DNA from: Ascarosepion bandense
Lineage: Eukaryota > Mollusca > Cephalopoda > Sepiida > Sepiidae
DNA: 64,000 bases
Assembly: GCA_037127315.1 (NCBI GenBank)
Contig: JBBBDQ010001153.1
Span: forward strand, 4,893,501 to 4,957,500
Direction: 5' to 3'
The translations under genes were made by a program, and so were the position numbers. The notes below the pieces were generated by a model. The model ran no database searches, was not told where the DNA came from, and was given only the letters and a program-made list of their open reading frames with translations. Within the stretch, counting starts at the first letter, position 1. Each line of letters starts with the position of its first letter. Of this stretch, positions 46,230-57,179 are shown piece by piece.

Positions 46230-46545
46230 GTCCTCTCAAGACATAAGCGGTCATGGCTCTCCACAACTTCCTGTCCCTTGTTATTATTAATACACGTTAT
46301 CTTTGTTATTTTCACTAATCCCTGTTTTGCCATCCATTTACTCAAGCTCCCTATGTGATTTATGCATTATTTTCCTCTTTCCTTCTTGCTCACTGTCTAT
46401 CCCATGAGTATCAGATTTTCCAAACCCTCCTTTCACATTATATCCCCTAGAACTTTCAAATGTCTCAGCAAGGATTAGGGTTAACTCTAACCCTGACGTT
46501 AAGTATAAGTTTCCTTTTTGTATGGTAAATACCCATGCACACATG
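46230..46545 (-). mobile_element. LINE family B, 3'-terminal fragment
   Basis: Minus strand. It matches the C-terminal end of the family: LWRAM.AYVLRGQG-type residues near 46260-46225, and KGNLYL near 46515, which lines up with the GKLILN block of the 27620 copy. It stops where the Gypsy LTR begins. The next part of the same family, same orientation, resumes at 50975. Confidence 0.6.
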
Positions 46546-46547
46546 AA

Positions 46548-48360
46548 CTGTTCCAACTATAAATAAGCAGCAGTTTCTGCTTTGTGGCAGAAGTCTATTC
46601 TAGCAGATAGCGCTGACAGCCAGACCAAGTAGTTACGCTAGTGACCTTCTCAATTTGTATATGCTTTTACTACTGCTCTTTATAAGTATATTTGTTTAAC
46701 TCTATTCCTTTTTTGTGTCTTTATTTCTGACCCCTAACAAGGTCACAACAACTTGGCGAGAAGGACTCTTAAGGACTTTTGAGGAACCAATGGAAATTGT
46801 CAATATTGGTTCAACATTGGACACATGGATTTCTATTTTTCAATACACTTTGATCTATTCAGCAGTACTTGGCAAGCCAAAAAAATGAAACCGACCGAAA
46901 AAAAGTCTAACTTACACTAAACTTGAATGTGAGCCACCAAACTACGAGAAACCTTTCTTTCTTTTGAGAAAGAGAAAAAAAGGCACTTGTTATTCGCTGA
47001 GTAAGTAAGAAATTAAAGTTATTTTGTATTCAAACGTCAGAATTGTTTCTCACACACTATAACCCAGACCTGCGGCATTGGAGTATGTATTATGCACAAG
47101 ATGCATTGGAGTATGTATTATGCACAAGATGCTATCTGAATCTCAAAAACCAATTGCTCATGCACCAAAAACACTTCTTGCTGCAGAAAAGAATTACTCA
47201 CAAATTTAGAAGGAGTCGTTAGGGATTATTTTCGCAGTAATGAAGTTCCACTTGTACATTCATGGGAGACAGTTTACATTGCAGACGGACCATAAGCCGT
47301 TACTGACCATCATCAGTTCTAAAAAAAGGTCTTCCTGTGCATAAATCAAATAGACTGCGGAGATGGGGAACAATCCTTTTAAATGATAACTTTAAAATGG
47401 AGTTCCTACCGTCTAGAAACTCTGTCATGACAACGGACTGTCCAGATTAATCCAGAAACACAGAGAACCTCTTGAAGATACTGTGATTCCTTCTCTTCAA
47501 ACAGAAGGACAATTTAAAACCACATTAGGCAACACAGTAAGTGAACTCCATGTAACTATTGACCAATTCAAAAGAAGAAGCTCTAAACGATGAGCTTAGC
47601 AGACAAATCAAAACCAAAATTTGTGAAAAGGACAAACAAACTTCAGATATTTTCTATGTGATGAAGTACTATTATGTAGTGAGTGAATCGTCATTTCCAC
47701 AACACTACAAAAAAGATTTTCATGCTGGCCACCCAGGTATTACAAGCCTTATGCAAAGTTAAGTATACTGGCCGAACTTGGATAAGGATATCAAAAACAT
47801 AAAATTCTGTAATAGCTGTGCTTTGTCAGCTAAAACGTCTCCAATCAAATATAGTCCTTGGCTTAAAATGGACTGACCATGGTCTCGAACTCATATAGAT
47901 TTTGCAGGCCCACTAGATGTATTCTACTATGTTTTATAACAGCCGAGGTAATGTTTGTGCATAAAATCAGGTTTGTGTTCGACAAGCTATTTCCAAACAA
48001 ATAAAACCCGGAGGAACAAACATGGTACCTACAAAATGCTACGAACCTGGAGAGAAAGTAATTTATCTGAAAGTTTCAGGATAATAAATTTTTCTGGGAA
48101 AGGGGTACAATTAAAAAAAGTGTAGGAAATGTGGTCTACATAATTAAAGGTTCCCAGCTTACTCACAAAAGACATTTAAACCAAATCATAAAACGACTGT
48201 CGCATGATGTTGACAAGGGTCCTCCTGAAGAGAAAGAAGTCATGGATGTCATTTATGATACTTTTGACATACCAATTCCGCAAGCGGCCCTGGAACATTT
48301 AATGAGATCTTTGAGGAGATTGTCCATCACTCACTGCCATACAGTAGGACTGATATACAT
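46548..48360 (+). mobile_element. Ty3/Gypsy element (family G2), deleted copy
   Basis: An LTR-like stretch (46548-46742) is followed by caacttggcgagaag, a plausible primer-binding site. Gag, protease and most reverse transcriptase are missing. RNase H is seen in [16 protein letters not shown] (about 47265-47315). The integrase zinc-binding region has HAGHPGITSLMQS and FCNSCALSAKTSPIKY (47720-47850) with frameshifts. The core keeps only DFAGPLD near 47900, then jumps to VFDKLFPNK (about 47980), so two catalytic residues are lost. The C-terminus VVYIIKGSQLTHKRHLNQI (48131 on) is open to 48382. No 3' LTR; LINE C follows. Confidence 0.75.
47075..47130. repeat. 28-bp tandem duplication
   Basis: Two identical 28-bp units in direct succession (each starts gcattggagtatgtattatg), inside Gypsy G2. 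Confidence 0.95.
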
Positions 48361-48369
48361 ACACTTTTT

Positions 48370-50960
48370 CTTGTTTTTTTAATTTTTTTTTTATCGTATC
48401 ACCCCAGCAAGGTGATAACACCACTGATGTGCAGGGGGCTACATAAGAGTTAAAAGATTAAGTAGAAGAGAGTGAAGAGGAAGACGAACCAGTTAGAAAG
48501 GAGCAAGAGAAGGATGGGAATACAGATGTGATGACAGTTGCAAAGGTGGAGAGAAAGGAAAGATTATACAGGGTTGTGAAAAAAGAACGAGAGTCAAGTG
48601 GTTAAGAGATGAGTATTGACATTGCATTTAAATTCCTGGAGGTTGTAGCTGTCAGGAAAGCAAGAATATGGAAGTGAGTACCACAGATGGGGAGAGCGAG
48701 AAAAGAAGCTGCAGGAGTAGAATTGTCGTCTGCATTTGGTTGATCTAACTGTGAATGAGTGAGACCCAGCTGCCAGTCTAGTTGCACGAGTAAACACCTG
48801 TTGCAGAGGCACCAGTGACTTAAGTTCATTGGAGCAGAAGCCATAAAAGTATTTATAGAACAGACAAAGGGAAGCTACATCCCATCGGTGAGGAAGTGAC
48901 TGGAGTCGAGCCACTAAGTCAATACCTATCATATTACTGATTTTTCTTTGGAGCCTGTCAAGAATGCTGAGATGAATAGCAGGGATGCCTGACCATATAT
49001 GGCAGCAGTACTCCATGCACAGACGAATGGTTGATTTGTATATATGCAGGATGTATTCAGGTGGGAAAAATATCCTGGCCCGACACAGTGACTCAAAATT
49101 CCTAGCAGTGGATTTAGCTATGGACTCAATGTAGTGGTTCCACTTGAGATGAAAAGAGAGGGTAAGGCCAAGGAGGTACAGTGTATTGCTCTCAGGGAGA
49201 CTCACTTGGTCCATGCTTATGGGAGGCAGGAGAGGTACAGTAGTATGTGGAGGCATGCCCATTCAAAATGACCTTCATTATGCAGTTAGAAAAGATTGGA
49301 TCAGATCAAGCAAGTGTCCGGTAATGTAAGCCTGTAGCTTGCATAGAAGGCCAGCATGCCAAACTCTGTCAAAAGCCTTGGAGATGTTCAGAGCAACAGC
49401 ACGAGCCTCGCCAGACTCCTCAAGGGCCTGGAACATGTACTCTGTAATGGTCGTTAGCATGTCAGCCATAGACCTGGCAAAGTGGAAGCCATACTGCCTG
49501 TCAGCGAAGAGTTTATGTGCAGCAAGATGTTGAACTATTTCAGCATTAATTATGGCCTCGAACACCTTCCCGAATATTGGTAGAAGACTGACAGGGCGAT
49601 AGTTGGACGGGTCCGAGTGTTCACCAGAGTTCTTAAATACAGGAACAACAGAAGAGGGCTTCCAGCATGCAGGAAAACAGGAAGCAGAAAGGCAGTAGTT
49701 ATACAGTTTAGAGAGGACAGAGGAGAGTTCAGGGGCATATTTTTTAAGGACAATCATTTTTAAGGGTCAAGTATTGATATTAATCAGGATACTACTGTTG
49801 GGGTAATACAGTTTAGCCTCAGTTTTAATAGGGAAGTTGGGTGAGGGTACTCCAGATGAGTCAAATCTGGAGTTGGATGAGAATCTGCAAGCAAAGCACT
49901 CAGCCATGTCTGCTGATAATGTGAGGACCTCAAATTCATTGATTAAAGGAGTGATAGAGGATTTGCTATTGTTCAGCACCCGTTTGCATAACCGCCAATA
50001 GTCCTTGGAACTGAACTTGTGGTCAGCTATACGCTGTCTCATTCTCTCAGCAAACAACCGCTTAGCCTCATTCAGGATTCTCTTGCACTCATTACGAGCA
50101 GACATGAATAGGCACTTATTGTAGTAAGATGACTGTCTCCAAAATAGTCGAAAGTAGTGGTTCCTGTGGGCAATGGCGGACGAACAGGCAGGAGAGAACC
50201 AAGGGGAGGAATGAGGTTTGAAACAAAACTTGCTTGTAGGTATGAAGGCTTCAATGCCAGTTTTCACCCAGGACAAAATCTCAGAGGCACAGTCATCAAC
50301 TGGGAGATCAAACACTTTCCCCCAAGGGACGTTGCATAGGAAATTGTGAAAGGCATCCCAGTCAGCTCTTTGGTAGCAGTAGGAGGTCCTATCGGTAGGA
50401 GGGTCCTGGGGTGAGTGACAGTGGAGAGAAATATTAAGAGAGACAACAGCATGGTTAGAATTGCTGAGAGGGCAAATCTGCGAGACTTGGCAGGAGTCAG
50501 GTGCAGAGGTAAAGCATATATCTAGTAGAGAGGCATGTCCAGAGGGAGTGCTTGGAAAGCGTGTGGTGAAGTCCACAACTTGCGTAAGGGATTGGGAAAT
50601 GGCAAAGTTCATGGCGTGGATGCCAGCTGAATCAGTAACAGTAAACACTCTTAAGATTAATGCATGATGGGCATTAAGGTCTCTGAACACAAATATGTGA
50701 GCAAATAGGTGGTAGGGAGTAGCCTTATCTATATTTTCAGAAATGCTGTCTAGAAGGGAGCAGTTGGAAGAGGAGGGGAAATGGTAAATGAAGGAAAGGT
50801 AGCTAACTGAACTGAGAAGTGACTGAGACATATTGGTGGTCAGTGGATTCGAGTGATGTCACCCTAGCTACAGGGAGGAGTTCACTAATGTAGACCCCCT
50901 GCCCATTCATATGGACAGTGGAATCCTTCCTTAAAAGGGGAAGATAACCAGGGATGAGTT
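48370..50960 (-). mobile_element. Jockey/CR1-like LINE (family C), best-preserved copy
   Basis: Minus strand, from endonuclease near 50950 to a T-rich (poly-A) end at 48370-48395. The largest frame (50831-49767) has 354 codons. It holds the endonuclease GDLNA position as RDLNAHH, the SDH position as NSNHAVVSL, and a linker with RNECKRILNEAKRLFAERM. Reverse transcriptase follows: YRPVSLLPIFGKVFEAI, then QYGFHFARSMADMLTTI and ALNISKAFDRVWHAGLL (49757-49278). About 275 bases covering the YADD box and the next region are deleted at about 49240, between NGHAS and LLPPISMDQ. The last frame (49262-48594, 222 codons) is the intact C-terminus. Confidence 0.85.
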
Positions 50961-50974
50961 GAGAGTGAAGACTT

Positions 50975-51290
50975 TATATTTCTTAGTATTCTGCTGAGCA
51001 TTAGGAATGCTTCCTTGGCTATTTCAATATTCAGATTTTAATGTTACACTTTCCATCTTCTGTTAAACCCTTCCCAGATATTAAAATTTCTGTACTTGTC
51101 TGATTTTGGTATTTCTGATTTCCAATTTGGACTTTGAACTCATCTTTTTTGCTAGCAATCCATGCATTCTACATTCTTACAGTTGATGCTTAATCTTTTC
51201 TTTTCACTTTCCTTCACAACCGTCTGTAAGAGTTTTAACATTATTTGCAGCACTTTTCATTGTTTTGCTTGAATATAGTTTTCCATCCTG
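50975..51290 (-). mobile_element. LINE family B fragment, continuation of 46230-46545
   Basis: The minus-strand sequence aligns by eye with 28075-28370 of the longer family B copy (shared cacttt.c.tcttctgtta, aaatttctgtacttg, cttcacaacc..ctgtaagag). Its left boundary meets the 5' end of LINE C. It represents the palm to thumb part of the reverse transcriptase in decayed form. Confidence 0.55.
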
Positions 51291-51399
51291 ATATAAAGTT
51301 CTCGACTAATGAAAATCATAAGTTTTCTATTGAGTCAACATCTGGAGAAACTGGACTCTTCCATAAATTTGGTGTTTGTCTATACTTCTGAAGTGAAGT

Positions 51400-51812
51400 A
51401 GTATTTACCTTATTTATATTGTTTGGACTGTTGTCTTCATTTTTATTGCCATGTTCATGATACATTGGCAGTTGTACCCTCTGGCTTTCTTCAGGTGCTT
51501 GGAATTTCGAACTAAACACTTTATTTCGATCACTGGGGCATGTCAATCTCATTCCATGTGCAATGCCACTTCTGGATGTCATACAGTTATCTCCCTTTAA
51601 CTCAGCTCTGTAAATTATTTGTTCATCACTGATTAAATTCACAACTCATTTGGTCAAGCCACTGGATCTGACCAACACTTTTATCTACTTGGTCATATGT
51701 CCTTAAAGACACATTGCCCAATGAATAGTTTCTAGTACATGAAGAAGGCCATGGCATACAATGCCCAAAACATTGTGAACATTGCAACAGTCCAAGCAAT
51801 GTAAATAATTTA
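51400..51812. mobile_element. Inverted-repeat element FB1, copy b
   Basis: The left arm (about 51400-51700) reads ttatattgtttggactgttg inward and carries a 108-codon minus-strand frame (51642-51316). A short right-arm copy (about 51740-51810) ends ccaagcaatgtaaataattt, the reverse complement of the left terminus. A tRNA-B-box-like stretch lies near the arm junction. The open frame is conserved in part in copy d, but I regard it as chance or ancestral. Confidence 0.65.
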
Positions 51813-52984
51813 ATTTTTTGTTGTTTTAAACATTTTTGGCTATGACTATAATATTCAGCTTGATAAAATGTGTTGGTGCATTGTCTTACATGAATATACT
51901 CTTAAGATTAATGCATTTGTTTTGCAAAAATGACCCAACTCTTAGCTTAGCCATTAGGTTCATACAATACAGTTCTATATTCATTACTAAAAAATACTGT
52001 TAAAAAATCAGTTTTCATGTACTCCACCCAATTTATGTTTTTCTTTGTGATGTCTACTTAAACATTGTAGCTTGTTGGCTTTCATTTTTTAGTAATTGTT
52101 CTAAATGTTTTACCACTGTTTGCATTTTCAACACAACCTATTTAAAATATTTTGTAACTGGTTAATTCACATTTTTCTTTTTATCATTTAATTTTTATAA
52201 AATTTCTTTGTGCATTCTTAAAGCCTATTCTTTTTATTGATATTTGCTGACTAATGTGTTCCATTTCTTTTTATAATTGTTTCATCTCTGTTCAATTTTT
52301 CCACAAATTTTAATTTTTTTCTCATCACACAATAACTTTAAAACATTGTTTTTTTTATTATATCAATTTCATGACTTTCAAAAATTAAATATCAATAGCT
52401 ACATTATATCTATTTATTTACAATATGGTAAACAACTCCCAAATTACATCATAAAATTTCAGACTCCAAAATAAATAACTAAATATTTTTAATAAAAATA
52501 AATATAAAATGAAATTCACATAGAATATTTCATATATAACTGTAAACATCTAAAGATTTTCCAAAGATCATTTGGTAAATACTAGTTTTGGTGTGATTCA
52601 TATTAGAAAATCTGATATAGTATAATTATATTAAATTGATAATGTTAAGAAAATAATTGAACTGAATGTCATGACTGGATCTTACGGTAACTTTAAAGTC
52701 ATATGTTTCTTCTTGAACTGGTATGATCCATTTGAAGAACTAGAATTTTAAGTGAATTCTATAGAATGGATGCATTATAAATTGAGGAAACCATAAAATA
52801 TATAACTCATGTTCAAACAAAATTGAACATATAAACTTCTTTTTACTTATCTATTTCATACCTTCATTGCATTTACATATGCTTATTTGAAAAGGAATTG
52901 GTCAAAAATACATATGGTATATGAAAAGATTTTCTGACTGAACTTCAAAATGCAACAAAGATGAAGAAAAAAGTTGATTTTCTA
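51813..52984. other. AT-rich intron sequence
   Basis: No family motif or repeat recognised. Confidence 0.5.
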
Positions 52985-53110
52985 GGTGCTGCTTAGGTGT
53001 GGCACAAGGCCCAAAGTATGGGGTACCCAGTAAGGATTGAACTCACTTGTAATAGTTACTAGCAATTCAAGTTTGCTAACCATTACACCATGCCAAGGTG
53101 TCTAAAGATG
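52985..53110 (-). mobile_element. tRNA-derived SINE head, second family
   Basis: On the minus strand: GGCATGGTGTAATGGTTAGC (A-box and D-loop region), then GAGTTCAATCC (B box) about 40 bp later, then a short unrelated body (ttgtgccacacctaagcagc). The tRNA-like part is about 74 nt and lacks a clear acceptor-stem closure, so a SINE or tRNA pseudogene is likelier than a working tRNA. Confidence 0.6.
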
Positions 53111-53418
53111 AAGACAATAGTTTGAATAATATGCTTGAAAAATGATGTGTAGCATTATCTCCTAATTAATTTACTGAAAACAAAGACCAAGTGTAGTCAA
53201 AAACAGAAACTATTTCATCTCTGTTTCTCTTACATCTGTCTTGGAGAGATCCTATAGAAACAATAGTCTCATTTGTGTGCATTACTTGTAGTGGGGCATG
53301 TATGATGCTATTTCTTTTCTTAGTTATATGTTACCTTCAACTATCCAAAGCTTTCTTTAAGACTGGAAAGAAGATTCTTGTCTTCCAGCCATGCACTTTT
53401 AATTCCATTATTTTCCAG

Positions 53419-53585
53419 ATGTTTTAGTTTCTCAAGCATTCCTGCTGATTGTATTTCAAAACCTGATCCAAATGACCCAAAATGCTGCAAGGTTTTTGAT
53501 TGTGAGAAGAAAGACCAAGTCTATGGTTTAATTGGGGTTAAAAATGGATTTGGAAAATCCCTGCAACCAGGCAACAAATACAAAA
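53419..53585 (+). CDS. VWC gene exon: second half of a VWC domain plus linker
   Basis: The acceptor is attattttccag and the donor gtaag. The exon is 167 nt, phase 2 in and phase 1 out. It encodes Arg-Cys, IPADC, DPNDPKCCKVFDC with the CC-x4-C motif, and a Gly/Lys-rich linker (GVKNGFGKSLQPGNKYK). It completes the domain begun at 45490, across a 7.8 kb intron containing a LINE B copy split by two later elements. The phase-1 exit predicts another first-half exon downstream; none was recognised before 64000, so the gene continues beyond the window. Confidence 0.88.
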
Positions 53586-54180
53586 GTAAGAATTTTTTTT
53601 AATTCAAAAAACATTTTTTTCAGAGAGAATCGAAAGCCCAAATCATTTTTCATGAATGATATTATTTCCTATTAAAACTTTGTGATTTAAAAAAAGTAAA
53701 TCCAGAATTGACTAAAATATCTTGATGAATATGTAAAACCAATTAATTATTCTAATCAGTATTTGAGCATATTCCCATAACAATGGCCTAGAGGATTGAA
53801 GAATGGGTGAGGGAGATTGATGATAAAGGAATTATGAGTTCAATCGTTGAGCTTGGTAATGTGGATATATTATATATATATATAGAAAATATAAACAGAA
53901 TAAGAAATACCTGAACAATTAACTAAGACAAGATATTCCTAGATTGGGACAGAACAATCTACCTCATAGATTCAATAAAGAATCAAATTCGAATCTCCCT
54001 GAAGATTACCTGGATTAGCAAATAAGTGAAAATGATTTGGAAGGCACAATGGCCAAAATATTGTCATAGTAACAGCAAAAATGAGTACATTACTCTGACT
54101 GTAAATAATGTTTGGTGCTCAACCCAGAAATTCAAAGAGAAGTTAAGATATTTGGAAATTGAGGCATCTCATAATTTCTA
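53586..54180. other. Intron sequence with a possible tRNA-like head
   Basis: At about 53782-53870 aatggcctagagg and gagttcaatc sit at A-box/B-box spacing on the plus strand, followed by a TA array (53870-53882). Weak evidence for another SINE. Remainder unassigned. Confidence 0.35.
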
Positions 54181-54184
54181 ACTG

Positions 54185-54418
54185 TTTCTTCTCTCAGACT
54201 TCTCACTTGTGAAACTCTTCTGGCTTCTTACTTTCTCACCAATTTTGATTTTCAAAAGCTGAAATGCAATGTCAGTCATTATTTCTGTCTTAATTCCTGT
54301 TCATTTATTGTTCACTCACCTTAATGTAGATTTGTTCTTATATTCTTTTGCACTCAGTAATCTCTTGCATATTAGTGGCTTTATCATCTTGTTCAAGGTG
54401 AAATGATTAAAAAAAATC
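54185..54418 (+). mobile_element. Old 3' tail of a LINE family C relative
   Basis: Ends attagtggctttatcatctt and ggtgaaatgattaaaaaaaa, clearly related to the C-family tail (ccagtggcattaccaccttg; ggtgatacgattaaa). Upstream, decayed codons give FDFQKLKCNVSHYF, matching the C-terminal YNLQEFK.NVN block. Confidence 0.6.
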
Positions 54419-54840
54419 TTCTGAAAAAACCGAGTTACATTTTTGTCTTTCTTAAAATAAATCATAATGTTCTGAAAATGTCCCTTATTTCCTTCAATGT
54501 AACAATCAATATATAAAATTAAAATTTCTAATAGAGTGCTTTAAAAATGTTTATGGATATAGCTGTCAATGTCAAAAATTATTTTTAAGGAAATTAATTA
54601 ACATTAATTGCTTCTAATGAAATCAATAACAAACACAAAACAAACTTTTAGGATAAATGAAAACAAGAGTTTCAAAAAGGCTTAAAAAACATTTCAACCC
54701 TAGAAATAAATATATAATATTGTTTGATTATAAACAGAATATCTACTTAAATACGAGTATCAATCAAAAATAATATTCAAACAAATCATTTCAAATTGTC
54801 GGCTGTTTAAAGACCATTTCATTGATCTTTGTTAATTTTC

Positions 54841-54896
<56 letters not shown>

Positions 54897-55330
54897 GGCT
54901 TCCATATACCATTGCCCATGTCTGTGCTCTTGAGAGGTCACTTCAGGCTCACCACCTGTTTGTGTGGAATTAGCAAATACCAGGTTGGTGTCTCACATAT
55001 AATAGCTTACCTTATAGGTAGATAGTTGCTCTGTAGCTTAAGTTGGCACTCAATCTAAGAAATAAGAAACACTGCACAAAAAACTGAAGTTTACTGTTAA
55101 TCAGAAACATGGTATATTTTGCTCCAAGTGTTACTATCAGCTATACTAAAAATTATGAATTATACTGCACAAGTCCTTGCCACTTTAATCAATTCACTGT
55201 GAAAGTAGTCTAAAAGTTTACTCACTCTGATTTTTAATTAAAAACATCCTAAAAAGCTTTTATTAATCAAAAGTCTACTGGAAATAGATTAACAGTGATG
55301 GAATTATTGAAAGTATACTACTAGAAGTTC
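54419..55330. other. AT-rich intron sequence with a TA array
   Basis: A (TA)24 array is at 54844-54891. Frames here are microsatellite shadows. Nothing else recognised. Confidence 0.5.
54844..54891. repeat. (TA)n microsatellite
   Basis: About 24 TA units. Confidence 0.95.
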
Positions 55331-55334
55331 TTAG

Positions 55335-56515
55335 TTGATACTATCCACAGATGGAGACTCAGCAGTTGAGGTCATTCTGCACAAAATTCATGGACAATTA
55401 TGCTGCTTGTATTATCAGCTGAGTAACCAAGATGGTCTATTTTAATGGTCCTAAATAAATACAATATAGACATGGCAGCAAAAGTGAATCTTGACTTTCT
55501 GATTTTGAGAAGCAAGAAGATTATACATTTTTCTGGTCAGGAAAAGCAGAGGGTTCAAAACACACTTCAAGCATTCAATTTGCTATCAGAACTTAAATTG
55601 GAAATACACTGATGTCTTTACTGTAGGTGATGAGTGGTCATTTGATGATATTAAAACTTGATCTTGTTGATGCTGCTACACCAACTTTAATCAGTTGCTA
55701 TGATCCAACTATGAGTCCTGAAGAATCAGAGATAACTTTTGGTAGTAGGGGAATAGAAGAATTAGGTTAAGTCATGAGTACTGGGGAACATCCTTAGTTC
55801 TTATAGCATCAAATAGAAACAGACTTTACCTGCTCCATTTTCACAATGAATTTGGCCTCTTTGTAACCAACACTGTTTCAATAAGCACTTAGATGCACCC
55901 AAGGTCACACGAATAGCATTTTACTTACTACAATCTATGCAAAAAGAATCATTGACATGGCATTCATTATACTCACTCCATCTATAACGCATACTGGTAA
56001 TCTAATCATTCTCTCTTGAAAGGTTGCACAATAGCATTTCAAATTAAGCTTGGCAAAAGAGGCACAATGCAATATCAGAAATGAATGAATGTTGAATATC
56101 TTGATGTTGAAAGAAAAGCTGCATTATCCTAACTACTTTATGTGCAGCTTGAGTGAGTTGGAATTTCAAAGAATATTGAAGAATGGAAATATCACAGGGA
56201 AGCAACATAAGCTCTTGGTTGAAAAAAAGCATTAGCATCAAGATTGGTTTGATGAAAACAACATAGAAATAATTGAAGAAATACATTCTATTCATAAAAA
56301 TGACCAAGGAAAATGAAAGAAAGAGTGGTGGTCATCAAAAGCAGCTGAACTACAAACTTTTACTAAATAAATGATACAAAATCCTTTTACAAAAGTTTGT
56401 TTCCCAGCAATATTAATCTCTACCAATATTGGACTGCATTAACAGATAAAGGTAACATTCTTAATTGCTGGAAAGGACACTTTGAATCTGATATAATTTC
56501 TGCGTCTAATATGGA
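55335..56515 (+). mobile_element. LINE family D, endonuclease and linker remnant
   Basis: Heavily decayed plus-strand LINE related to family A. Visible endonuclease pieces are DYTFFWSGKAEGSKH (about 55515-55560) and ISCYDPTMSPEESE (55695-55735); linker pieces are LEFQRILKNGNITGKQH (56155-56210), HQDWFDENNIEIIEEIHSIH (56235-56295) and YWTALTDKGNILNCWKGHFE (56425-56485). The element continues at 57180 and again at about 60085, with other elements inserted between. Confidence 0.65.
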
Positions 56516-56524
56516 TTGAAATGT

Positions 56525-56665
56525 ATTTACACTGTTTACATTGTTTTGATTATTGTTCTCATCTTTGTGGCCATGTTTATGACATTTTGGCCATTGTATG
56601 CTCTGGCCATCTTCAGGTGATTAGAATTTAGAACTGAATCCTTTATTTTATTCACAGAGGTAGAT
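56525..56665 (-). mobile_element. Inverted-repeat element FB1, single arm (copy c)
   Basis: Starts cactgtttacattgttttga and continues atgtttatgacattttggcc and tgctctggccatcttcaggt, matching the arms of FB1 copies a, b and d. No partner arm follows. It interrupts LINE D. Confidence 0.65.
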
Positions 56666-56814
56666 TGTTCTAGTTCTGTCATAAATATAGCAACAAAAGT
56701 GAGGACACAATACCTCATCTCAGAAATATAGACAAATGGATTAAAATGCATTTAAAATAATACCTTTATGGTCAAATGTTCCAGAATTAGATTTTGATCG
56801 AACATATCAGTAAG

Positions 56815-57113
56815 CTAATTGCAATGCATGATACACATTTGGGCAATCATGTATCTTTCAAGGCATGACTGACTAGGCAGAATATTTTTCTGTGGTAGGT
56901 TGCCATTACTTTCTGTGGTAGACTGGTTGCATACCAAGGCTCTAAAACCTAATCTGTCATGTTATTCAACCCAAAGCTGGAGGGAGAAAATATGGATTAA
57001 TACCTTCCCCAAGGGTATTTGTGTGTAAGTGAATAAAATGAATTCAATTTGAATTTGAACACAGCTCTCCAATTTCTCATTCAGAGCTGATATCCATTAA
57101 ACCACAAAGCACA
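56815..57113 (-). mobile_element. tRNA-derived SINE, copy in LINE D
   Basis: Same family and orientation as 21179: tail side tgcatgatacacatttgggc, body tctgtcatgttattcaaccc, head side ccattaaaccacaaagcaca. The A/B boxes are decayed. No clear target duplication seen. Confidence 0.8.
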
Positions 57114-57179
57114 TCCAACGTATACATAAGGTAAAACTTTTTAAAACAAATAACAGGTAAATCACCTGGTAATGATGCA

